A stretch of 44,301 nt of DNA from Batkoa obscura (taxonomy: Eukaryota; Entomophthoromycota; Entomophthoromycetes; Entomophthorales; Batkoaceae), in the NCBI GenBank assembly GCA_030770535.1, contig JASVEC010000132.1, positions 1-44,301 of the forward strand, in the 5' to 3' direction. How positions within the stretch are numbered: position 1 is the first letter of the stretch; every line of letters starts with the position of its first letter. Position numbers and translations under genes: made by a program. Positions 9,892-19,156 of this stretch are shown here, piece by piece. The notes beneath the pieces were generated by a model that was not told where the DNA came from, made no database searches, and saw nothing but the letters and a program-made list of their open reading frames with translations.

Positions 9892-10337
9892 ATGTTAAAG
9901 AAAAGAGAAACAAAAGATATACATGAACAATTAAGACACAGTAGTAATTTAAGAGAAAGGCAAAAAAAGACAAATGACAAATTGCAAAAGATATTAAAAA
10001 AGAGGAATATTAACAACAGTATATTATTAGAGGAAGAGATTGAAGTAAGTTTAAATTTTTAATTTAAAGAGATGAGGTTTATTTTTTATACACTCAGGAA
10101 TTAAATAAATTATGGTTAGAAGAATGTAAAGAGATTGGATTAATTAAAGATATAGATGAGAACTTTGACTTTGGAGAAGATGAGGAGTTGGATCAAGAAG
10201 GTATGATTGCTAAGTTATTTTTTAAAATGAATCTTAATAAGTAATATTTTATTTTAGAAATGGAAATTAAGTTATTAGAAGAAGAAGAAGAACCCATTGA
10301 AGAAATGCTGTTACGGTTAGGTCAATTAGAGCTGTAA
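9892..10337 (+). CDS. Small acidic coiled-coil protein, unrecognised (3 exons)
   Basis: Predicted by eye from splice sites. Exons are 9892-10044, 10098-10200 and 10258-10337; introns start GTAAGT and GTATGA and end CTCAG and TTTAG. Frame is kept across all joins (phases 0 and 1), giving 111 residues. The first 50 residues are strongly basic (MLKKRETKDIHEQLRHSSNL), the middle is helical (ELNKLWLEECKEIGLIKD), and the C-terminal half is acidic and ends EEMLLRLGQLEL. I do not recognise the family. It lies 161 bp upstream of, and on the same strand as, the G-patch gene. Confidence 0.6.
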
Positions 10338-10498
10338 ATTCATCTAGTTTTTATAATAATAATAAAATATATTTATTTTTAACATTGTATTTTTTTCGCT
10401 TTAAACCAATAAAAATTTCATTTCATTTTTTTTACCAATTAAAACTACATAATCATAGATTTTGATTTCTTTTTTTTAGGTTTAAGTAATCAAAAGAT

Positions 10499-11380
10499 AT
10501 GAAACGAAAAGACCAACAATATAGAAAAGAAAATGAAAAAGGATATAAGAGTAAAGAGGGAGACATTACACTAACACAAGAAGAAGAGTATAAACAATAC
10601 CAAAAAAAGCTAAGAGAAGAAAAAAAAAGAGAAAAACAACTTGATGAACAAGCTAAATTATTGGAATTAGAATTGGAAGCTTTGTTAAACGAAGAAGTAG
10701 AAGAATCTGTAAAAGAAGTTGAAAATGTAAAAGAAGAAATTGTTATTGAAGAAAAAAAAGAAGTCAAATATAAAAGATATTCTCAGTTTGCATTACCTGG
10801 TATGATTAAAGTTGAAAAAGGTTGGGTTTATCCAGATGAGATTGTAACTGAAAGAAACAAAACTTTTATTATGAACAAAGTTGATGAGATTCCATTGAAA
10901 AAAGAACCTGAACCTGAACCTGAAGTCAAGCAAGAATTAAAAGAAGAAGAAAGAAAGAAAGAAGAAGAAATTACAGAAGAGATAAAAGTAGAACCAGTAA
11001 AAATTAAGGTTAAAGAAAACATTGGTTTAAAGTTACTAAGAAAACAAGGTTGGAAGGAAGGTACTGGCTTAGGTAAAAATAATACTGGTATTATTGAACC
11101 AATAACTAGGTACCTATAATATAATATATATAAGTACAATAATGTATAATATTTATTTTTAGTCAAGAAAAGAAAACATTAAGTTCAGCTCCAGTTAATG
11201 AACGAGAAGAATATGAAATTTTATTGGAAAATGGAAAGATTGAGGTTGATTATGAAAGTTATCGTTTAAAACAAATGGAAAAATATAAACAACGGTATAC
11301 AGTAAAATTTAATTTCTACTATTATAGAATATATATTTTAATACTAATATTTATTTAGAGTCATCAAGAATAATAATTAA
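10499..11380 (+). CDS. G-patch domain protein (3 exons)
   Basis: Exons 10499-11109, 11163-11294 and 11359-11380 (introns GTACCT..TTTTAG and GTATAC..TTTAG) join in frame to 254 residues. The N-terminal ~80 residues are a charged helix, residues ~90-120 contain SQFALPGMIKVEKGWVYPDE, followed by an acidic/lysine-rich spacer. At about residues 178-200 is a G-patch motif, IGLKLLRKQGWKEGTGLGKN, with the usual GI(I/V)EPI continuation. G-patch proteins activate DEAH/DExD helicases or bind RNA in splicing and ribosome biogenesis; which helicase is served here cannot be told. Some G-patch proteins start with a zinc finger; none is visible upstream, so a missing 5' exon is possible (a TTTTTTTAG acceptor-like motif lies 20 bp before the ATG). 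Confidence 0.75.
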
Positions 11381-11404
11381 TTAGAATCATTAGTTATTAA
11401 TTAT

Positions 11405-12306
11405 TTATACTAATACAATAAATACTACTGTAAATATATAAATAATAATAATTAATACGATAAATAAATAACTTAATAAAGAGGTATTAAATACGCTCTT
11501 ATTTAATTTATCTAATAATTTTAAATCCTTGGTCAATGATGTTACATTCTTTTCCAATTTTTGTTCTGCTTCATTTAATACCTATTAAAAGTTAAATTTC
11601 AATTGGTTTAATATAATAATAGTTAAAAGTTACTTGTTTATCTTTTTTTAATACGTCACCAAAAGCTAATGTATTACTCTTTAATATTTGGGTCATATTA
11701 ACTAAATCTAAAGCTATTTCTTGTTGTATCTTTTCTTGTTGCAATATTAAACCTTGTTTTTCATCATCATTTAATGAGTTATTTGATTTGTTTTGATCTG
11801 AATTTCTGTTGGTTCTATAAAATATTAAGTTAATTTTATCATTTGTTTGTTTATTTTATTTATAATTTAGATTACCTTGACCTTAAATTTCGGATCCAAT
11901 TTTCTAATATTTAATAATAAAATGATTTTTAGTACTATTACTATTTAAGACTCACCACTTTCTTTTTCTTCTTCTGCTCTTGTCTTCTTTTTATCTTTTA
12001 ATAAATTTGAAACTGCTGGATCATTACTAATATTATTTTTGTTTTTGTTTTCTTCATTTACTTCCTTTTCTTTAGTTTGGTTTCTTTGTTTGTTTTCTTT
12101 TTCTTTTTCTTTTTCTTTTTCTTTTTTCTTTCTCTTTTCTTTTTCTTCGACTTCCTTTTTCTTCTGCTCCTTTCTCTCGACTCCTTCTCTTTCTTTTCGT
12201 TTTCAATTTGGTTAAGCTAAAATAATCAACAAAATAACTCCATGATTTAGTACCAACTTACTTTATTTGTTACATCTTCTAATAGTTTATTTAATTTAGA
12301 ATTCAT
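11405..12306 (-). CDS. USE1: USE1-like ER SNARE, frame break in exon 2
   Basis: Five minus-strand exons: 12306-12262, 12216-11956, 11903-11876, 11814-11634, 11581-11405, with good GT..AG introns. The N-terminus starts MNSKLNKLLEDVTNK and joins LNQIENEKKEKE. After a long lysine/glutamate tract come ENWIRNLRSR, a SNARE-like helix (IALDLVNMTQILKSNTLAFG, DVLKKDKQ, VLNEAEQKLEKNV) and a single C-terminal membrane anchor (LLSYLFIVLIIIIYIFTVVF). This order fits USE1/p31, the Q-SNARE used in Golgi-to-ER retrograde fusion with Sec20, Ufe1 and Sec22. The frame of LNQIENEKK does not continue into the downstream coding frame: the shift lies in the A/G-rich stretch at about 12150-12215. This is either an assembly error in a purine tract or a real lesion. 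Intact length would be about 230 residues. Confidence 0.7.
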
Positions 12307-12783
12307 TACTCCACTATAATAAAAAAGTTAGAAATTTAATTCAAATCCATTCTTTCGGTTTACTCTTTATTATCATATCGCTTTAACAACAATAACAAGT
12401 TCTAAACAAGTGTCAGCATATTATAATAATACTATTTGTATTTTATATCAAATTACTATATAAACATTTTTAATTTCTAACTCCCCTTTTGGTTTTTCAC
12501 CTGAAGCTCAAGTTGATTAAGAATTTGAAAATTACTAATTGAATTCATTATAAAAAGAGAAAGTACTTTCTATCGTCATAAAAAATAAGGCAAGTATATA
12601 TATCAATTTCGTTAGTGAAAAAAGAAAACAAATAAAGAGTTAGATACTTCCAATAAATTATAGGGTAATTACTCTTTATATAAACATGTCATTAAATTAA
12701 TAGCAATAAATAAATAATTAAAGCGTACATATGGATTTTATTAGGAAAAATGAGAGTTAAAAGGGAGACTTAGGAAGAATAAA
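12307..12783. other. Intergenic upstream of the USE1-like gene
   Basis: AT-rich spacer between the USE1-like start and a possible small minus-strand ORF. No repeat, RNA gene or regulatory motif that I can support. Confidence 0.5.
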
Positions 12784-13056
12784 TTAAAAGTTAGTTACTT
12801 TTAACAATTTACCAGATGGTACAAAACTCTTTGTATAAAAATGTTGTTGAATTAATAACATTGAAGAAGTATTATTCAATTTTAATTTTAAGATAGAGTT
12901 GTACTTGTTATTAATTATACTACTGTTCTTCTTATTAGTAGATATTGTAACTTTTGTCTTGTTATTCTCAATACTTTCGTTTAATTTACTTCCATTCTTT
13001 TTACAACCATGTTCTTGTATTGTAATACTTAAAGAGATTAGATCTAAATTATGCAT
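12784..13056 (-). CDS. Possible small hypothetical protein (90 aa)
   Basis: An open frame of 90 residues starting MHNLDLISLSITIQEHGCKK, rich in N, K and S, ending SGKLLKVTNF. No family is recognised. In its favour are an isolated position with no overlapping gene and a TATA-like motif (about 13126-13133, minus strand) some 70 bp upstream. Against it are the high AT content and the low-complexity, asparagine/lysine-heavy sequence that chance frames produce here. Confidence 0.3.
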   Translation of the reverse strand: MHNLDLISLSITIQEHGCKKNGSKLNESIENNKTKVTISTNKKNSSIINNKYNSILKLKLNNTSSMLLIQQHFYTKSFVPSGKLLKVTNF

Positions 13057-13619
13057 AATTATTTAGTCAATTGATTGTTATAATTTTATATTAAAAAATA
13101 ATAAATTATTATTAAAATTAACATATTTATATACTTTTTTTAAGTTTTCTATATTAACTGATAATTTCGCGAAATGACTCATGCTTAACTAAAGCTTAGT
13201 TACCATCAATCAAACCCAATTTCATGTTTCTTGCAACAGTTAACAAATTTATGCTAAAACTTATGTTTGAGGTTTATGATAATGACTATATATATTTTTA
13301 TTTACCAATCATGAAGTCATTTTAAAGTTAATTGATAGCTTATTGTAACTGCTAGTTCAATCCCTTAATGGTTTATTACTTTTAATTTTCCCCCTCCTTT
13401 TCTCCGTAATATGGAAATTCAATCTTTATAGCTCTATAATGTATTAAATTTCCATAACTTAAACTGCGCTTATAAACTATAATATTTTTTATTAAATAGG
13501 GTTAAATTGATATTAAATTTGAACTAAAAAAAATCATTTATTTTACTTATTGAAATTTAATTTTAACATTAATTTTTATTTTAAGACTACATGCTATAGT
13601 TTTTTATTTTTATATTTTA

Positions 13620-13687
13620 AGGCTGTACACTATAGTTCTTTTAGCTTTATTTTTAAGCTTATTTTAAGGCTTATCCTTGTACAGCCT
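13620..13687. mobile_element. Short TIR element AGGCTGTACA with TA duplication
   Basis: Perfect 10-bp inverted ends AGGCTGTACA and TGTACAGCCT are flanked by TA on both sides, the signature of Tc1/mariner-type insertion. Immediately to the left (about 13579-13605) is a diverged copy of its left end (TTTTAAGACTACATGCTATAG), so the unit may be a partly duplicated relic. It is too short to code. Confidence 0.4.
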
Positions 13688-13899
13688 TATGAATTAAACA
13701 TACTGGCTTGAAAGTAGGTGGGTTTAAAGTTTAAATTAGATCTTTGAAATAGACACCCAAGTATCAAAGTAATCAATGATTAGTAAAAATAAGTTCAATA
13801 ATCTAGGTGATTAATATTTAGTAATATGAGCTTTCACACGACTATTTATAACTATTCTTTAATAAATTACTCTTTCAAAAATATATAGCTGTTAACGAT

Positions 13900-14059
13900 T
13901 GTTTTATGTTTCCTTCTAATTTGATTTAAAAATAGACTAGGCATTTTCAGTTTATATTTGTTAAACCTATTTACAATAATTTTTTAATTCTTATATTGAG
14001 GTGATAAATCAAAAATGCTCAATCTATTTTTAAATCAAATTAGAAGGAAACATAAAACA
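13900..14059. repeat. Foldback element with ~48-bp inverted arms
   Basis: Arms at 13900-13947 and 14012-14059 are inverted copies: the outer 37 nt match perfectly (beginning TGTTTTATGTTTCCTTCTAA), then three mismatches, then GCATTTT. The loop is 64 nt. A clear target duplication was not found. Such a stem suggests a foldback/MITE-type element or a hairpin-forming transcript. It is unrelated in sequence to the GGGGATGT family. Confidence 0.7.
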
Positions 14060-14186
14060 TTTGAAGTTAAACAATTGTATCCATGTTTTTATAGTTGCTT
14101 TTTTTTTTTTACAAATGAGAGATCACTTCAATAAATTGATACAATTTAAAAATTCTTGGATTAACCAAAAAAATTGATTAACAAAT

Positions 14187-14283
14187 GGGATGTATTTTTG
14201 TGTTTAAGAATTTACTACCAAATTTTCCGCTTAAATAGTGCTCAAAAAAATGGAAAAGTAATGAAGCCAGAAAAAACATCCCC
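14187..14283 (-). mobile_element. MITE copy 5 (GGGGATGT family)
   Basis: 97-bp reverse copy beginning GGGATGTATTTTTGTG and ending CATCCCC. Flanking 4-mers are AAAT and TAAT, a 3-of-4 match. It begins about 125 bp right of the foldback element. Confidence 0.8.
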
Positions 14284-14580
14284 TAATTATGTTTTTAATT
14301 CAACTAAAGCAATAGTATGTTTATTATAAATTTCAAAAGATAAGATCATTATAATAATTTGAGAAGAGATAAGCAACATTATTAATGTCCAATATGTAAC
14401 AAGTTGTATTTAAATTATTAAATTTTATATATAACTTTGTTAAATAATTTAAAATACAACTCGAATTAAGTAAAAGTCCTATTTACATAGATAAACATAA
14501 GTGGGGGGCATCTTTATATCTTGATAAAAATTAACATCTACTAACCGCTCAAATGGTAAAAGATAAAATAAATTAATTCT

Positions 14581-14675
14581 AGAGGCGTTTTTTGATTTTA
14601 TTATTTTTTCTATTTTAAGTGCTATTTAAATAAAAGACTATTAATAAAATTCTTAGACAAAGAAATACATCTCCA
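14581..14675 (+). mobile_element. MITE copy 6 (GGGGATGT family, degraded)
   Basis: Forward copy with core AAGTGCTATTTAAATAAAAG and right end ACATCTCC. Both termini carry substitutions and no duplication is visible, so this looks like an older insertion. Confidence 0.65.
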
Positions 14676-15551
14676 CATATTAAAGTTAAAGTATTAGAAA
14701 GTCTAATATTAGCTTAGGAAATCAAAATATATTGCTTATAAGTATAATGTTTCTATAATTTCATTATAAAAAACTTATTCAACTCTTTTTAATAAATTAT
14801 TTCTTATGTTTACAAGCTTTCATATTTATACTAAATATTAGTTGTTAATACTATTGTGAAATCTGGTATTCAGTGATTGGAGTCAAAAATAGTTATTGGC
14901 TGGTTGACTACACTGTAAGTCAAAAGGTCTTAGTTTATGTAACTAAGATAGACTTGAATTATGAAAAATAGCACGTAATAGGCTACAGACTATGTAAGAC
15001 AAATAGAATAGACAATACTAATGTAAAATCTACATAAAATATTATCAGAAAAATTCAGTAGCTTTATTAAATGTACGAGATATCAGGGAATAATTCAGTT
15101 AAAAAGTCTTTAGCTACTATGTTCTAAAATCTCTTTTATGGTTAAATAAGTATGGATATCAAAACGAGAGGATAATATCTTTGGAAAGATATAAATTCTT
15201 GCAGTAAATCAAAATAAGAACATGGGATTAATTGCCTCTAAACTTGAGAACACAACAACTTAGGCGATCATTATGTCATGATCAACCATGGAGTCGATAA
15301 AACGATATTTCACATAAAGATAATTAATTATAGTCATGAAACTAACCATTTCTTCTTATGCAGCTATTTACTAACTTAGTAATATATTAATAATAAAACC
15401 ATGATATTGATATATATGCTATATTAGTAAAAACCTTGCTAACCTAGGAATTTTCATTAAATTTAGTAAAAATTCTGCTAATTTATAATATAAATTATAA
15501 TAAATAGTCTAAAAATCTGCTAAGTACTTTTGCTTTTAATAGCGAAGTTAT

Positions 15552-15648
15552 GGAATGTTTTTTTTAACTTCATTTTTTTTCCATTTTTTAAGTGCTATTT
15601 AAACGAAAAGTTTGTTAGTAAAATTCTCAAATACAAAAATACATTCCC
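15552..15648 (+). mobile_element. MITE copy 7 (GGGGATGT family)
   Basis: 97-bp forward copy with perfect 4-bp duplications TTAT (15548-15551 and 15649-15652). Begins GGAATG, ends CATTCCC. Confidence 0.85.
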
Positions 15649-15904
15649 TTATTTTTATAAAGTTTCAAGTCAAGTTTTTGTAACATAAAATATTTAAATA
15701 AATTTTATTAAACATTAAAATTTAAAATGAACTTAATATTAAGATTTTTATATATACTTTATTTTAAAATATTATATTTAGAAAAGATTTTTTTTATCGC
15801 ACTATTGTATTTTGACCACTAAACATAAACTCTAGAATATAAAAATAAAGTTTTTATAATTAAAAAGTTAAAATTTTTATAATAAATTTAAATAATTAAT
15901 ATAT

Positions 15905-16002
15905 GGGAGTGTTTTTTTTGACTTCATTATTTTCTCCATTTTTAAGCACTATTTAAACGGAAAATTTGGTAGTAAAATTCTTAAACACAAAAATACATCC
16001 CT
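15905..16002 (+). mobile_element. MITE copy 8 (GGGGATGT family)
   Basis: 98-bp forward copy with duplications ATAT (15901-15904 and 16003-16006). Begins GGGAGTG, ends CATCCCT. Confidence 0.85.
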
Positions 16003-16074
16003 ATATTATAAATTAATGTTTAAAATAAAGTCATAAAAAATGAATAAATTTTAGTTATCTGTAATTTATATATA

Positions 16075-16157
16075 GGGATATATTTTTAAATTTTACTGAT
16101 AGCCTTTCCACTCAAATAGTGCTCAAAAATCGAAAAAGTGAAACTAAAAAATACTCC
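16075..16157 (-). mobile_element. MITE copy 9 (GGGGATGT family, short)
   Basis: 83-bp reverse copy with duplications TATA (16071-16074 and 16158-16161). It lacks part of the interior found in other copies, lies only 72 bp from copy 8, and is in the opposite orientation. Confidence 0.75.
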
Positions 16158-16990
16158 TATACATTTTGCAACTTCAAATTAAAATTATAAACTAAATTTT
16201 TGATTTGGACTTATCAAGGTTTTAAATTTGGTCCATACACTTTCTAAAAACGTTGGCAAATACTGAATTTAAAACAGATTTGTCTATTAGAAGCAAATAT
16301 TATAACAAAATAGAAGAAATACTATTTGTATAAACACTTTATGAAGTTTTAAGTATAAAAAAATAAAAAAACAGTCAAGTACTATTACTTTACAAAATCT
16401 AAATAAGTAACATTTTTAATTTGTTATTTTTTTATCTTAAATTTCTTTTAAATTTCTTTATCAATAAAGTAATCGATTATCACTTGATTTTATGATGATA
16501 CTTCAGCTGAATTTATAACTAAACTACCCTTTAAATAAATGAATACAATGAGTGGTCATATTTTATGTTTTAAACATAATTTAAATTCATGTTGTTTTTT
16601 GCAATAATAGATAACTATAGTAAAATTGATTTTAAATATCAAATTTTAGTTTTATTAAACAAATAAACTTCCCAACAATGATAAGCTATTATTACCTTTA
16701 CAGATATCTAAGCTGTAATTTATTATAAAATGTAAGAAAAATAATTTCATAAAATACAATAATCAAGACAAAAGATACATCACATTACATTAGTATAATT
16801 TTTTTCATAGAACAATGATATAAAAAAAGCGGGTTGTTAGAAAACTAACAATATAATTAGACTACTAATTCTAAGTAGATAATACGCTATAATAATACAG
16901 ATAAAATCACATGTAAATATAAATCCTAGTCACTACTATTGCTGTTTAACTTGCATCATCATAATAGCGAATTTGAGTTAATAGGAGCAC

Positions 16991-16998
16991 TATATAAA
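16991..16998 (+). promoter_or_regulatory. TATA box deciding the start of the M28 gene
   Basis: TATATAAA lies 46-53 bp upstream of the ATG at 17044. An earlier in-frame ATG at 16939 lies upstream of this box, so the longer N-terminus is unlikely to be transcribed. Confidence 0.5.
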
Positions 16999-17043
16999 AG
17001 ACTATTTATAACAACAAAAATAATTAAAAGTAAAACAAATAAA

Positions 17044-18135
17044 ATGAAATCGATTCAACTTGTATTAGCTTCCCTATTTACCTTTACCTTGGCTGAAACT
17101 ACTGCCAGTAATGGAGGTAAAAGATTAATTCAATTGAGTGAAAATGAGCCTGCTTTATTAATGACAGATGAAGAAGTATTAACTAAACTCATCCAAAAAA
17201 AGAAACATTTCATGGATATCACTGACTTCAAAGATTCTAGAGCTAGTCCATGGACTCCAATTAATAAAGCTCTACCTACCACTTTTAAATATCAAACATT
17301 TATAAAGCCTCTCTATAATAATATCAATATTGATAGAATGAAATCATTTTTAACCTCCTATTCCAACTTCAATAACAGGTATTACAGAGTACAATCCGGT
17401 GCTGATGCTTCTAATTGGTTATTGAGTCAAATTAAAGAGTCTATCACTTCTACCGGTTATACTGGTCCAATTACTGTTGAAAACTTTAGTCACTCTTTTC
17501 TTCAAAAATCTATCATTGTACGTATCACTGGTAGTGACGCCACCCTAAAGAATGAAATCGTAGTTGTCGGTGCTCACCTTGATTCTATTAACCAATCAAA
17601 TCCAACTAGTGGTAGGGCCCCTGGCGCTGATGATGATGGTTCTGGTACCACCCTTAATGTGGAATCCTTAAGAGTGTTATTAGCTGCTAACTTCCGACCA
17701 AAACGTACAGTAGAGTTTCACTTCTATGCTGGTGAAGAAGGAGGTTTATTAGGCTCTCAAGGGATAGCTCAATCGTATTCTAGTCAAAAGAAGAACGTAA
17801 TCGCCATGACCCAATTTGATATGGTGGGCTATCTCTCCGCACAAAAACAAATTGCATTTGTAACGGATTACACCAATGCTGAATTAACCAATCTTTTAAG
17901 AAAAGCAGTAACTGAATACTGCTCCTATACCTCTACCAATACACAGTGTGGCTACGCATGCTCCGATCATGCTTCTTGGAATAAGTATGGGTTCAAATCT
18001 GCTTTCCCATTCGAAGATGAAGAAAGTCCATATATTCATACCACTCAAGATACCTTAGCTACTGTTAATTTTAACCACATCAAGGAGTTTGTTAAACTTG
18101 CTATTGCTTTTTTGGTTGAAGTAGCTGAAAAATAA
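17044..18135 (+). CDS. Secreted M28 leucine-aminopeptidase-type metalloprotease 1
   Basis: 363 residues, intronless. Signal peptide at residues 1-20, a propeptide with LLMTDEEVLTKLIQKKKHFM typical of fungal LAP1-like precursors, then an M28 catalytic domain. The two-zinc ligands are in order: GAHLDS (H178), GADDDGSG (Asp cluster 196-198), AGEEGG (E231 catalytic base, E232 ligand), FDMVGY (D259) and YIHTTQD (H332). Cysteines at YCS...QCGYACSDH resemble the disulfide region of the Aeromonas-type aminopeptidase. Removes N-terminal residues from peptides outside the cell. I chose the start at 17044, not 16939, because only the former gives a signal peptide and sits downstream of the TATA box. Paralogue of the gene at 20682-21728 across the EFL gene. 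Confidence 0.92.
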   Translation: MKSIQLVLASLFTFTLAETTASNGGKRLIQLSENEPALLMTDEEVLTKLIQKKKHFMDITDFKDSRASPWTPINKALPTTFKYQTFIKPLYNNINIDRMKSFLTSYSNFNNRYYRVQSGADASNWLLSQIKESITSTGYTGPITVENFSHSFLQKSIIVRITGSDATLKNEIVVVGAHLDSINQSNPTSGRAPGADDDGSGTTLNVESLRVLLAANFRPKRTVEFHFYAGEEGGLLGSQGIAQSYSSQKKNVIAMTQFDMVGYLSAQKQIAFVTDYTNAELTNLLRKAVTEYCSYTSTNTQCGYACSDHASWNKYGFKSAFPFEDEESPYIHTTQDTLATVNFNHIKEFVKLAIAFLVEVAEK

Positions 18136-19156
18136 AAATTGTGAATAGTTAATATTTATGTTTTTTTATAATTCTAATTGTGACGATAGATATCATAAGA
18201 ATTATTTATAATGCTTTTACTCTGCTAAAATTATTGAGGGACAATCTTTCTAAAAATAATCATCAAAAAACATCCTTTTATTATAAAACCTGCAAGCATT
18301 TAGTAATATAAATTATTGATATAAATATTTGTTAAAATAAAGTTAATCTTTGTATTAGAGTATTTATCAATATCTTCTAAATTTGAATTAATTTGATCTA
18401 CAGTCATATTATGACAACAATATATTTTAGTTAAGTCTTTGTATATTATATTAAGCAGCATTCATATATTGAGATATTTTACTAATAATAAAAACCTGAG
18501 GGCTTATTTCTTAAGGTATACTTTATTAAGATTAAAGACAAGTAAACAATCGCTCATATTTAGATATTTTATCTGGAAATCCTATCCCATATTATTGAAT
18601 TCTATAACTTAAGGTAGAAAGCAACTAATAATCATTTAAATGATACCAGCTTTAATCTAAAGTGCTATCTTTATAATATTCATAAAAAATATATCAACAG
18701 AATAAAATGCGATTGATTATTTTGATTTTTTTTAAATTTTAAATTTGGATCATCTTGATTGATTTGACAGAAAAATATTGACTCCATTTATTATTGTAAT
18801 AAATTGAAGAACAGTAATTTAAGCAAAAAAAATAGAGTTTTGGGGAAATTAAGCAATCTTTTAATCCAATCACTTTGAAACAAATGAAATGACTAAGTTT
18901 TATTCCTTGTAATGAGAAAACCACAGTAAGCTGAGTAAAGCTGATCTGAGCTTGATTGGCTGGATTATAGGATTTTTGTGCCAACCCTTCATTTTTGTCA
19001 CACTACGCTTTGCACAGCAACTAAACTAACTAAAAATCATCATCTTTTTTAATTTCCCATAATACTTTAGGATTAAAAGCAATCCTTGAAATAACTATAA
19101 ATTCCCTCTGATTTATCTTTTATTCTTGTCTTTTACTTGTAAGAGTATTATATAAA
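18136..19156. other. Intergenic with EFL promoter
   Basis: The left part is AT-rich and featureless. The right 300 bp is clearly richer in G/C and is the likely EFL promoter. An 81-codon minus-strand open frame at 18739-18984 lies in this promoter and is probably chance. Just before the ATG there is a pyrimidine-rich tract and an A-rich ATAAAATG context. Confidence 0.5.
18955..18959 (-). promoter_or_regulatory. Inverted CCAAT motif upstream of EFL
   Basis: ATTGG (CCAAT on the minus strand, within CCAGCCAATC) about 200 bp upstream of the EFL start, in the GC-richer part of the spacer. The position suits a HAP-complex site, but the five-base motif alone is weak evidence. Confidence 0.25.

Larger units (their letters stand above)
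13057..16990. other. Gene-poor, element-rich region
   Basis: No intact gene. It contains a 68-bp TIR element (13620-13687), a foldback element (13900-14059) and five MITE copies (14187, 14581, 15552, 15905, 16075), each listed separately. A slightly less AT-rich stretch at about 14870-15350 gives fragments such as YWLVDYTVSQKVLVYVTK on the plus strand and may be an old gene remnant, but no family is recognisable. Confidence 0.6.

Noticed and set aside
14870-15350. Possible coding remnant with YWLVDYTVSQKVLVYVTK
   Set aside because: Only one short convincing stretch, no recognised family and many stops in all frames; too weak for its own feature.
16939-17043. N-terminal extension of the first M28 peptidase
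   Set aside because: It would start upstream of the TATA box and bury the signal peptide; the ATG at 17044 fits better.
18739-18984. 81-codon minus-strand frame upstream of EFL
   Set aside because: Composition is unlike a protein domain, it lies in the probable EFL promoter, and no splice partners were found.
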